Assembly: GCF_021390335.1 (NCBI RefSeq)
Contig: NZ_JAJUXK010000010.1
Coordinates: 1-64,000 of the forward strand
Source: Dyadobacter sp. CY343
Lineage (GTDB): Bacteria > Bacteroidota > Bacteroidia > Cytophagales > Spirosomataceae
DNA: 64,000 bases
Reading direction: 5' to 3'
The notes below the pieces were generated by a model that was not told the DNA's origin, did not search any database, and saw nothing but the letters and a program-made list of their open reading frames with translations. Of the stretch, positions 1-7,974 are shown one piece after another. How positions within the stretch are numbered: the first letter of the stretch is position 1; each line of letters begins with the position of its first letter. A program made the position numbers and the translations under genes.

Positions 1-200
1 GCCCGTTTACGCCGCATGCCATGTTACAGGTTGACCACACGCATTTTGAAAAATGGATGGATTTATTTGTCGGGACCATTGATGAACTGTTTGTCGGCGA
101 GAAAGCCCAGGAAGCAAAGTTCAGGGCAGGTAAGATGGCGGAAATGTTTGAATACAAAATCAAGTACTACCAAAGTGACCCATCTCGTGTGATTTTGTAA
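1..200 (+). CDS. Group III truncated haemoglobin, C-terminal part
   Basis: Only the last 65 codons are present; the reading frame enters at base 3 and stops at TAA 198-200. The translated end has the pattern of class III truncated globins: a conserved His in the HFEKW segment, then a helix with LFVGTIDELF and a final helix with RAGKMAEMFEYKI. Proteins of this family bind haem and O2/NO in the cytoplasm. It is followed closely by a DUF488 gene, a neighbour often seen beside haem and stress proteins. The upstream part lies outside the window, so the start and distal residues cannot be judged. Identification is by recalled family pattern. Confidence 0.75.
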   Translation, partial: PFTPHAMLQVDHTHFEKWMDLFVGTIDELFVGEKAQEAKFRAGKMAEMFEYKIKYYQSDPSRVIL

Positions 201-211
201 GGTCTGATAAT

Positions 212-604
212 ATGGAAACGACTCACCAAGATCTTGTAATAAACGTAAAGCGGATATATGAACCGGCCAGCAAAAAGGATGGCTTTCGCATACTTGTTGA
301 CCGTTTGTGGCCCAGGGGATTAAAGAAAAGCCAGGCCGGGGTCGACCTTTGGCTGAGGGAAATTGCCCCGAGTGCTGAATTGAGAAAATCGTTTAACCAC
401 GACCCGGAACGGTGGCCGGAGTTTGTTGCAGACTACACCTTCCAGCTCAACAAAAACAGGCAAATTGCCGGGCAACTTATCGCTTTGATCAAGCAGCACA
501 AAAAAGTATCCCTTTTGTATGCTGCCCAAAACGAACAGTTTAACAACGCAATTGCGTTGAAATGTTTCCTGGACAAATTTATGACGCAGACCATCAATGA
601 GTAA
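212..604 (+). CDS. DUF488 family protein (YeaO-like)
   Basis: This 130-aa protein carries the DUF488 hallmarks: RIYEPASKKDGFRILVDRLW near residues 14-33, then PRGLKK, LWLREIAPSAELRK and FNHDPERWPEF, and a C-terminal LLYAAQNEQFNNA segment. The length is typical of the short YeaO-like class. Its biochemical function is not established. It starts 11 bases after the globin stop and ends 17 bases before the cytochrome c peroxidase gene, so the three probably share a transcript. A soluble cytoplasmic protein is expected because no signal peptide is visible. Confidence 0.85.
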   Translation: METTHQDLVINVKRIYEPASKKDGFRILVDRLWPRGLKKSQAGVDLWLREIAPSAELRKSFNHDPERWPEFVADYTFQLNKNRQIAGQLIALIKQHKKVSLLYAAQNEQFNNAIALKCFLDKFMTQTINE

Positions 605-621
605 GATATTCCGGTAAGACA

Positions 622-1800
622 ATGATTATCCATCCCATTTGTTTAGTGTTTATACTTACAATTCTTTGTAGCTCCTGCGGAAGGGACCAGGAAACATTGC
701 GCCAAAGAAAGCCGAAGGTGATCGAAACAATTGCTGATCTGGGCGCATTACCCAGGTATGCAACAGACCCGGAAGACAACCCTTCGACCCGGGAAAAGGT
801 AAACCTGGGCCGATTTTTATTTTTTGACCCTATCCTTTCCGGAAGCAAAGACGTATCCTGCGCCACCTGCCACCAGACCGAGTTCAATTATGCAGAGTTC
901 CTTGAAACTTCCATCGGGGTAAATGGGAGAGGTACTGGCAGCAAGCGACAGTTTCTGGACCCCAATGATATTCCGTTTGTAAAAAGAAACTCGCAAAGCA
1001 TTTTAAACACAGCCTTTAACGGCATAACCAATCATGAACCATACAGGCCTGAACTGGCCCCGATGTTTTGGGATTTAAGAGCAAAAGGCTTAGAGGCGCA
1101 GGCATTGGAGCCGATTAAAACACTGGAAGAAATGCGGGGCAGTGGTTATGCGGATCACCAGATCCTGGATGAAATCATCGAGCGGATAAATAAGATCCCT
1201 GCCTATAATGAGCTATTTTCGAAAGCATTTCCCACAGATCCCAAACCAGTCACCCAGGTAAACTTAGCGAAGGCATTAGCATCCTACGAGAGAACGCTGA
1301 TTGCCACCAATACCAGGTTTGACCAGTACATGCGTGGTGATAGCAGCGCATTGTCGACCAGCGAAAAAGATGGGCTGAATGCGTTTTTAGTAACAGGGTG
1401 CGCAAAATGTCACTCGGGCCCGATGTTTTCTGATTATAAGCTACATACCCTGGGCGTGCCCGACACGGATAACCGGGCAGAAAGTGATCCGGGGATCAAC
1501 CAGGATTATGCTTTCCGGACACCCACACTACGTAACCTGCGCTTTACCGCTCCTTACATGCACAGTGGCAAGTTTACTACCCTGGATCAGGTGTTGTTAT
1601 TTTATGAGGATGTGGCAGGAGGCAAGATCCTGAACCCGAACGTGAAAGCCGGCAGCATTGATTCGCTTGCGACACACATGGACGTGAATTTTAAAGATAT
1701 TTCAAGGATCGTCGAATTTTTGAACACGCTCAACGATGATTCCTTTGACAAAACAATCCCTGCAACTGTACCGAGTGGTTTGCCTGTGGTAGGCCTTTGA
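622..1800 (+). CDS. Di-haem cytochrome c peroxidase (MauG/CcpA family), lipoprotein
   Basis: The 392-aa product begins with a hydrophobic leader ending in a lipobox-like LCSSC (Cys19), so it is probably a periplasm-facing lipoprotein. Two haem c sites are visible: CATCH at residues 80-84 and CAKCH at 260-264, with the PYMHSGKF segment near residue 315 that usually provides an axial ligand. The layout and size match bacterial di-haem peroxidases, which reduce H2O2 with electrons from small c-type cytochromes. MauG-like oxidases have the same fold, so the substrate is not certain. It lies downstream of the globin and DUF488 genes, suggesting a role in peroxide or redox stress. Confidence 0.9.
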   Translation: MIIHPICLVFILTILCSSCGRDQETLRQRKPKVIETIADLGALPRYATDPEDNPSTREKVNLGRFLFFDPILSGSKDVSCATCHQTEFNYAEFLETSIGVNGRGTGSKRQFLDPNDIPFVKRNSQSILNTAFNGITNHEPYRPELAPMFWDLRAKGLEAQALEPIKTLEEMRGSGYADHQILDEIIERINKIPAYNELFSKAFPTDPKPVTQVNLAKALASYERTLIATNTRFDQYMRGDSSALSTSEKDGLNAFLVTGCAKCHSGPMFSDYKLHTLGVPDTDNRAESDPGINQDYAFRTPTLRNLRFTAPYMHSGKFTTLDQVLLFYEDVAGGKILNPNVKAGSIDSLATHMDVNFKDISRIVEFLNTLNDDSFDKTIPATVPSGLPVVGL

Positions 1801-1856
1801 GCACAGAGAGAAGTTAAACCAAAACGTCAATACAAAATATAGTCAACCTTATCAAT

Positions 1857-2126
1857 TTGGAAGAAGAACCCAAAAGCACAATTCTCTTTACACTGATCTA
1901 CGGAACTGAGGAATATCAGGTCCAGACCCGGGAAAAGAAATACTTGTCCTTGATGACGTTGATTTCGGATTATGTGAGCATTTCCGGATTTGGGCTCTGC
2001 TGTGGTATGGGGAGCTGCGGAACCTGTATGGTACAGATAGACGGACGCTGCACCTTAGCCTGTCAGGTTCCTGTTGACGATTGGCTTGCTAATTCAAAAA
2101 TAACAATTGAGCCTTCCATTTTTTGA
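1857..2126 (+). CDS. Small [2Fe-2S] protein of the xanthine-dehydrogenase small-subunit type
   Basis: This 89-aa protein has a plant-type [2Fe-2S] signature, CGMGSCGTC at residues 49-57 followed by Cys69 in the TLACQVPV segment. The motif resembles the N-terminal iron-sulfur domain of molybdenum hydroxylases (XdhA/IorA/CoxS) more than free ferredoxins. The all-alpha second [2Fe-2S] domain of those subunits is missing and no molybdopterin subunit follows, so it stands alone as an electron carrier. The only plausible start is TTG at 1857, 56 bases after the peroxidase stop. It may pass electrons to the upstream peroxidase, but that is inference. Confidence 0.7.
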   Translation: MEEEPKSTILFTLIYGTEEYQVQTREKKYLSLMTLISDYVSISGFGLCCGMGSCGTCMVQIDGRCTLACQVPVDDWLANSKITIEPSIF

Positions 2127-2266
2127 ATATTTTAATCCTGTTTAACCTGACAGCTGCCCTAACCATTTGGGGTCCTGGTCCCTTTTTGAACCCATTCTGC
2201 ATCATGATGTGCAAAAAATGGGTGCCGCTTTTGGAGTCACCTCAAGCAAGATTTCTTGACCTAAAA

Positions 2267-2717
2267 TTAGAATGCTTTTAATGTATGATCGTTTGAACGT
2301 AAAACGGGATGACGCATTTCTAACTCATTTCGCTCGATCTGGTGGGATCGAACGCATAGGCAAACATCTTTGTTTGTAATCGTGGAAAGCGGCTCGTATG
2401 GTTTCGTAATTTCCGCTCGTCAAATTATCCGCTAACACTAGAAGCGTCCATCAGGCCAGTATTGATCCCTTGACCGGTAAAGGGCGGCATCAAATGGGCT
2501 GCATCACTAATCAGCGTAATCGGCATAGGTCGATTAGCCTTCCAAGGCTTATTTAACGGAAGTTTTCGGTTAGCAAAGAAAGGTGGACGTAGCGTTGAAT
2601 AATTAATGGTAACCCTGATCCCAATACATAAGTCTTTTAAAAAGAAACATTCGGATACGACCGGACTTTCTGAAATTTGCCCGTGATCATCAATTCCATT
2701 TTTATAGTCAATATTCA
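2267..2717 (-). pseudogene. Broken FAD-dependent monooxygenase (TetX-like), 3' half
   Basis: One frame ending at 2425 reads PLNKPWKANRPMPITLISD then AAHLMPPFTGQGINTGLMDA, the FAD-binding segment of TetX-like aromatic-ring hydroxylases (the usual GDAAH is SDAAH). The match then moves to another frame, reading LVLADNLTSGNYETIRAAFH around 2440-2380, then to further frames with MFAYAFDPTRSSEM and EMRHPVLRSNDHTLKAF, stopping at 2267-2269. So the C-terminal half is spread over at least three frames. The N-terminal half with the Rossmann motif is absent; the divergent HAD gene begins at 2718. No functional product is expected. Confidence 0.8.
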
Positions 2718-3347
2718 ATGTTTAATTACGTTATTTTCGATTTCGATGGAACCCTGGCCGATTCCTATGAAGTTTTTATCTCTGTTTATAACCAAATAGC
2801 TGCAAAAAAAGCTTACCGGCAGATCGAATCTGGCAACTTGCAATACTTGCGAAGCCTTACCATTCCGGAGCGTTGCAAGTATCTCAATGTCCCCATGTAT
2901 AGAATTCCGTTGATAGCATCGGAATTCTTGTCGCTATACAAAACAGAGCTTCAACAGGTGAAGCTCTTTGACGGGATCAAAGAGCTGCTGGCAGGGCTTA
3001 ACGATTTAGGCTGCCAGACAGCAATCATCTCGTCTAATGCCGAACAAAATATTACACGTTTTCTTTTATCTAATAATGTAGAGTCTATCAGTAAGATTTA
3101 TTGTAAGGCCAGCCTGTTTGGGAAAGACAGACTGATCGCCAAATTTCTTAAAAAGTATGACCTCGGTGCCAACCAAGTCCTCTATGTAGGAGATGAAACG
3201 CGGGACATCATTGCTTGTCAAAAAGTGGGTATCAAAATCGCCTGGGTTGAATGGGGTTATGACACCAAAGAAACAGCCGCTGCCGCGAGGTCAGACTATC
3301 TGGTAGCTAGCCCAGGAGAAATTTTGAACATTGTGAAAGCAAGTTGA
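2718..3347 (+). CDS. HAD-family hydrolase (phosphoglycolate phosphatase-like)
   Basis: The 209-aa protein has all HAD motifs: FDFDGTLAD with the nucleophile and acid at Asp8 and Asp10, SSN at 105-107 (motif II), Lys136 in a GKDR segment (motif III), and YVGDETRD at 156-163 (motif IV). A helical cap between motifs I and II fits the Gph/PGP subfamily of small phosphatases acting on phosphorylated metabolites in the cytoplasm. The start ATG directly abuts the decayed monooxygenase on the other strand. Unlike its neighbours the frame is intact. The substrate cannot be read from the sequence; phosphoglycolate is the family default. Confidence 0.85.
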   Translation: MFNYVIFDFDGTLADSYEVFISVYNQIAAKKAYRQIESGNLQYLRSLTIPERCKYLNVPMYRIPLIASEFLSLYKTELQQVKLFDGIKELLAGLNDLGCQTAIISSNAEQNITRFLLSNNVESISKIYCKASLFGKDRLIAKFLKKYDLGANQVLYVGDETRDIIACQKVGIKIAWVEWGYDTKETAAAARSDYLVASPGEILNIVKAS

Positions 3348-4425
3348 AATTGATATTCATCCGTTATTACCCTTTATTTCTTATCCTTTTTAAATCTGCC
3401 GCACGTTCCATGCTGTCCAACACTTGATCTTCCGCAGCTGGTTAACCAAATCCCTGATAGTACGACACCGGGAGCCATAATCCGGCATATCAGAGGGTAT
3501 TTTCTAAATTCCTTTAATCCGGCAGCAGTGGCCGTATACCTAAGGATCGAGGTATTTAGGTTGTCGGGAATACTACATGTAAACTTGTCAGTGCAGTAAG
3601 ACAGCTCTTAGCTTAATTCGTTACGTACAAACAAGAAAGGCTTAGCCTTAATGGCAGATTCTCATGCCTAGAAAGTAGCAAGCATTTTCGGCGCTATACC
3701 TTTCGACAGCGTTACAGATCGATTATAACTGATGCAAAGTACGGGCGAGCGTGAATTGATTCCAATGGCGGAACACTTCGTATGAGCGCAATATGTTATT
3801 TTCCTCTCGCGGGAGGATTGCTCACGGGCTACATTTAGGAGGTATCCTACCACGACTCAGGTGCACAACAACCTCAAGGGGTATATGGCGCAAAGTATAT
3901 GGAAAACAGTTTCAATTCCACAACTTATTGAGCGCAAAATCACTACTAATCACTTTGTCCGTGTGCAGCAACCCCATTTACTCGAGGTAATCATTGCATC
4001 TGTAAACGTAGGGCATGGTCTGTTACACATTACCGAATGAGTTAGGGAATGTGTTCAGAAGTCCTGGTTACAAGTTAGATTGTTTCCAGGTCTTTGGGCA
4101 CCTTAGATAGCATCTTGTCAATGATTCCTTCGACTTGGCAATTTTCGTTAAATCTCTTCTAGCCATCGTAGAATGCCATGACATTTCTCAGTTCCAGGGA
4201 CTCATAGTAACCCATTCGAGTACACTGCGTCAGTTAACATCTCTGTCATGCAAAGCTCATTCGCTTTCAGTCGTTTTTGAATTTATACAGTCATTGCTGG
4301 CAGATCCTGAATGGCTATTCATCTGCAAGGTCGGTTTAAAGTAACCAACGCGGTATAAAAAATGCGCTTTGTCCCAGTTCTAAATATGAACAGTGTTGCC
4401 TAATTAACCCGCAAAGTTGTTGATA
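3348..4425. other. 1.1-kb stretch with no supported gene
   Basis: No reading frame here shows family motifs or convincing coding character. Two minus-strand snippets look like possible ends of lost genes: one near 3400-3530 ends in a Lys-rich KKDKK stop, and one near 4070-4140 reads IIDKMLSKVPKDLETI before a stop. Neither extends far enough to identify. The stretch sits between a broken monooxygenase and a broken membrane gene, so it is best read as decayed DNA. Confidence 0.5.
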
Positions 4426-4873
4426 TCAGTGCTGGCAAATCCTATTGTAGATGATGAATGCATGTATGTTATGAAACAACATAAAAATAACGGAAAGGAT
4501 TATAAATAACCCCCGTATGCAGGGAAGATTCGGATAGCATTTATTACCGGTGAGTGCGATACCGGTAAGCCATAACATGGGTGTATAGGCCGGGGCCATA
4601 AAACCGAGATAACAATTGCTCCATACACTTTCCGGGTGCCAGATCAAAGGTAGCCAGGATGCGAAATAGGCTAACACTCCGAATATATATAAAGACAGGC
4701 CTTTTTTCTGAGATTTGGATGTGATGGAAAGAGGCATCAATAAACTCAATCCGAAAATCATTATTCTTGAAGCCTGTTCTCCAATCACCAATACTAATGG
4801 GATATATTATTCCAAAATATTTCGGGTTGAAAGGGTCGAGGCAGATGATTAGTGAGAATAAGGTTCCATACCA
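4426..4873 (-). pseudogene. Frameshifted multi-pass membrane protein, function unknown
   Basis: The last 121 codons (4426-4791) encode three to four hydrophobic helices ending IIYNRICQH. Upstream, the same protein continues in another frame: LIICLDPFNPKYFGIIYP near 4805-4860 joins to LVLVIGEQASRIMIFG through a one- or two-base shift at about 4800-4812. Farther upstream at 4874-4876 there is a stop in the first frame. The pieces read naturally as one membrane protein, so this is a broken gene rather than a short ORF with a rare start. It lies about 90 bases after the stop of the intact membrane gene at 4963-5736, on the same strand, so the two were probably one operon. I do not recognise the family. 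Confidence 0.6.
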
Positions 4874-4962
4874 TTATCGGTACGGTCAAAAGAAAGCAGT
4901 TTAAAAGATACCTTCTAACCCGAGTTGTTCGATGGTGCATTTAGATGACAATCGTCTAGTTT

Positions 4963-5736
4963 TTAAAATACCCTTTTATTTTTCATCGATATTCCTATTA
5001 ATAAAAAAACAAGCGGACCGATCAGGCCGTATCCCACTATGCCGATATTTCTTAACTGCATGTTTTCAAACGGTATGCCCAACAAGCCGGTAAGGCTTAA
5101 AACTCCACTGGTTATCATTGTTATTCGTATGGATATTTCCAGCCGGGTTTTTCGAAAAACAGTAGCAGCAAAGAACATTGATAATGCATAAAACCAGTCC
5201 CAGGCGAGAATATCAAGTGCGTAAACAATGGATGGCCATTGAAAGGTAAAAAAGAACGGATAATGTGCCGTCAATTGACTTCCTGTAGATAACACAACAA
5301 AATGAACGCTGGAAGTAATGGTGGCCATTACGAACATGCAGCAAGTTGCGGCCAAGCTAAATATTTTGTAATCGGGATCAGTAGTGAAGTGAACTGAAAT
5401 CATGGTTACTCCCATCAAAGGGGCAATTAGTATAATCAGCAACTCCATTAGCAAAAAGTAAGGTTGGCCGATTTGCTCAGCCGGTGAGGCGATTGATAAA
5501 ATGCCTCCAATGGTAATAAGCGCATACGTGAGGCCCAGTATAAACACAAGCCAGCTAACGTATTTACCGAAGGTTGTTTGTCCTGTGTTAAATTCTCCGT
5601 TCTTCAAGGCATCACTGGATTGAATTCTATCAATTTGGCTTTGGTTGTGGGGACGAATCGATTTATCAATTTCAAGATCTTTATAAGCAGCTTTTCCCCC
5701 ATCGGTTTCAGAGAGCGCTGAGCATTGTTCACCCAA
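4963..5736 (-). CDS. Multi-pass membrane protein, function unknown
   Basis: A 257-aa protein with about 65 polar N-terminal residues followed by six or seven hydrophobic helices, starting with the segment YVSWLVFILGLTYALIT. A conserved-looking stretch ALDILAWDWFYALSMFFAA lies in the middle. I do not recognise a named family. The start is uncertain: the furthest in-frame start is TTG at 5736 and there is no ATG before the first helix, so the real N-terminus may be shorter or may have been lost to a frameshift, as happened to its downstream partner. The gene is otherwise open and membrane-like throughout. Confidence 0.6.
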   Translation of the reverse strand: MGEQCSALSETDGGKAAYKDLEIDKSIRPHNQSQIDRIQSSDALKNGEFNTGQTTFGKYVSWLVFILGLTYALITIGGILSIASPAEQIGQPYFLLMELLIILIAPLMGVTMISVHFTTDPDYKIFSLAATCCMFVMATITSSVHFVVLSTGSQLTAHYPFFFTFQWPSIVYALDILAWDWFYALSMFFAATVFRKTRLEISIRITMITSGVLSLTGLLGIPFENMQLRNIGIVGYGLIGPLVFLLIGISMKNKRVF

Positions 5737-6295
5737 TGCTCAGACCAGACATATAAAATAGGCAGTTTAAATCAAAAACTCCTATGTCGAAGCTTTCCCG
5801 GTATTTTAGAGGTGAAGTGACTGAACGTGACAAGATACCATCTATTTTGAGGCGGTAGACAGAATTCAAGGGTTACTCAAACATCACAATGAAAGTCGAT
5901 CCATCATTCACCAATTTCCATGATGACCCAACATAAATGGGATGAAGCCATTGTCTATGACACAACAGTTAAGTACTGATTGCTGAGTTCAATGGGTGGT
6001 CAGTAAAGTAATCCTTCCAGGATATGTGTCTGTCCATGATGAACTACCAATCGTTAACAATTAGCGAGAGCAATCACAATTACTCGGTATGCAGAAACCA
6101 GATAAATACGTAGGCGCTGGCGTGCTTCGCTGCCAGGTACCTTGATTCAGCGGCTGATGAAAGTTAGATACCAGGAGATGTTTTGAAACAGGGTTATCGC
6201 CTTCAAAGTTGTATGTCTACGTAAACTTATGCAGCTAGTAGCTGGTGTCAAGATCCGCTATGTATGCAATTATTACCCCGTGCATATTTCTTTTA
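5737..6295. other. 560-base gap without a supported gene
   Basis: No frame of useful length, RNA gene or clear hairpin-plus-T-run terminator is seen between the SDR stop and the upstream end of the membrane gene. It may hold the promoter of the membrane gene, but no box was recognised with confidence. Confidence 0.5.
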
Positions 6296-7048
6296 TTACC
6301 GGGCAGTCACCCCCCCGTCTATTATCAGTTCTGTCCCGGTTGTATAAGAGGATTCATCACTGGCCAGGTATAGCGCTCCATAGGCTATTTCCATGACGTT
6401 ACCGATACGACCGAGCGGGCACATGTTCTTTAAAATTTCTTCGGAGGCTTCCAAACTAACCATGAAATCTGTCATGGGGGTCAGCACGCCGCCGGGATGG
6501 ATTGAATTGACCCGAATGTTGTACTTAGCCAATTCCACGGCCTGATCTTTGGTCAATAAACGTTGAGCAGCTTTGGAAGCCGAGTACGCAGGTCCATTGC
6601 CGCCCACGATCCCTGCGATGGAAGAAATATTGACAACAGAACCGCCGCCACAAGATTTCATTGATGGGGCGCAAAGCTTTGTCCCGATAAACGAGCTGGT
6701 AACGTTAATAGCCAATACTTTTTCCCATTCATTAACGGAAGTACTTTCCGTCGATGCGCCGACAGGGTAAATGCCCGCATTATTTATGAGAATATCTACT
6801 TTGCCATATAAGTTGATGGCTTTATCAACCACAATATGCCAGTCAGTTTCCGATGCTACGTCGTGTTTTTCCCATTCGATCGCCGCACCTTCATTTTGTG
6901 CGCCCGATACCCACGTTCTTAATTTATCTTCCTGAATATCAGTTGCCAGCACTTTGGCACCTTCCTGAGCGAAAAGCCGTGCGATGGCTTCACCCATTCC
7001 TCCGGCAGCTCCGGTAACAACCGCGATTTTATTATCTAGTCTGTTCAT
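6296..7048 (-). CDS. Short-chain dehydrogenase/reductase (classical SDR)
   Basis: Starting from ATG at 7048 (MNRLDNKIAVV), the protein is 250 aa, the standard classical SDR length. The Rossmann motif TGAAGGMG lies at residues 12-19, NNAG at 89-92, catalytic Ser in ISSIAG near 142-143 and YSASK at 155-159. Asp37 after the second strand suggests a preference for NAD(H). The C-terminus IDGGVTAR is also family-typical. An earlier in-frame start at 7087 would add 13 unlikely residues. The enzyme is a cytoplasmic NAD(P)-dependent alcohol or carbonyl oxidoreductase; the substrate cannot be told. It is alone on this strand and divergent from the DUF4833 gene. Confidence 0.9.
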   Translation of the reverse strand: MNRLDNKIAVVTGAAGGMGEAIARLFAQEGAKVLATDIQEDKLRTWVSGAQNEGAAIEWEKHDVASETDWHIVVDKAINLYGKVDILINNAGIYPVGASTESTSVNEWEKVLAINVTSSFIGTKLCAPSMKSCGGGSVVNISSIAGIVGGNGPAYSASKAAQRLLTKDQAVELAKYNIRVNSIHPGGVLTPMTDFMVSLEASEEILKNMCPLGRIGNVMEIAYGALYLASDESSYTTGTELIIDGGVTAR

Positions 7049-7378
7049 AGAATTAGTTTTTCCCAAAACTAATTGCCGCAAAGTCAATTAAAAATGACTG
7101 AAATCAGCTTTTTGTGTGCAGTGGCGCATCTTAGCTTCAACAAAAGACTCCTATTTTGCAAATCAGTCAACCATTAGGGCTCGAAATAATTATGGCAAAA
7201 GCCTTTCAAGTAATTTTTTGCTTGATAGTAACATCCACCAACTTTGTACCCGGGCAAATTCCGATACGTACAAAGTTTCTCGCTAGATTGTTCAGTATCT
7301 TGTGAAAGGTCAAAAGCGCATCTTATACATCGAGCTTAGCATCCTGCACATCGAAATCTCAACCAACGGATAAAAGTC
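7049..7378. other. Divergent intergenic region between SDR and DUF4833 genes
   Basis: A 330-base non-coding stretch that must carry promoters in both directions. I see no gene, RNA or strong inverted repeat in it. Confidence 0.5.
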
Positions 7379-7906
7379 GTGAAATATCTTATAATCTTGT
7401 TTTTGGTAATCTTTAGTTCAAGATCTTATTCGCAGGAAGCCTATCCTGTGCCGCCATTTAACAAAAACCGTTTGTTTTATATTCAGCATAGCAACAATCA
7501 TAACACCTTTGTCTATGACGCTGTTATTAAAGATAGTAACATCCTGGACGACAAACCTGTTGATGTGTATAGGATCGCCTATACGGAAGGAGGGAAACGT
7601 ACATCACTCTCCGTTATTCAAAGAAAGTTTGCATTTGGAATGAAAACGAGGCGTTTGTCTGCTAATGTGTACGAGATGCAGCTCGCAGCTTCAAAGAAAG
7701 TGACATTCTACCTTAATTTGGTCAAATCAGGAGTGCCGAAGGTTTATGTGACGGTCAACAACCGGAAGATGTTTTTGGATAGGATTTTTCTTAAAATCAA
7801 GGAGGGCACGTCCGGCCTTAAAGTGAAACTCGATTATGCGCTTTTCTATGGTGCGGATTTCGAGACCGGGCAAGCTATAATCGAAAAAACGATTCCGAAA
7901 CAGTAG
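7379..7906 (+). CDS. DUF4833 domain-containing exported protein
   Basis: The 175-aa product starts at GTG 7379 with a clear signal peptide (hydrophobic residues 3-13, cleavage expected after SRSYSQ near residue 19). The mature part has RLFYIQHSNNHNTFVYDA, the beginning of DUF4833, and a C-terminal beta-rich region ending in LKVKLDYALFYGAD. The function of DUF4833 is not known. It is 68 bases upstream of the P-type ATPase ATG, so co-transcription is possible. Periplasmic location is inferred from the signal peptide. Confidence 0.75.
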   Translation: MKYLIILFLVIFSSRSYSQEAYPVPPFNKNRLFYIQHSNNHNTFVYDAVIKDSNILDDKPVDVYRIAYTEGGKRTSLSVIQRKFAFGMKTRRLSANVYEMQLAASKKVTFYLNLVKSGVPKVYVTVNNRKMFLDRIFLKIKEGTSGLKVKLDYALFYGADFETGQAIIEKTIPKQ

Positions 7907-7974
7907 TAATAATTGATAGGTTTAGTTTTTTGCATAGAAGGTGAGTGCTCATCTATTTAAATTGTTTATCAGAT

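Noticed and set aside
4135-4344. 69-codon + strand open frame
   Set aside because: No start context, motif or neighbour supports it; the region shows no coding character in that frame.
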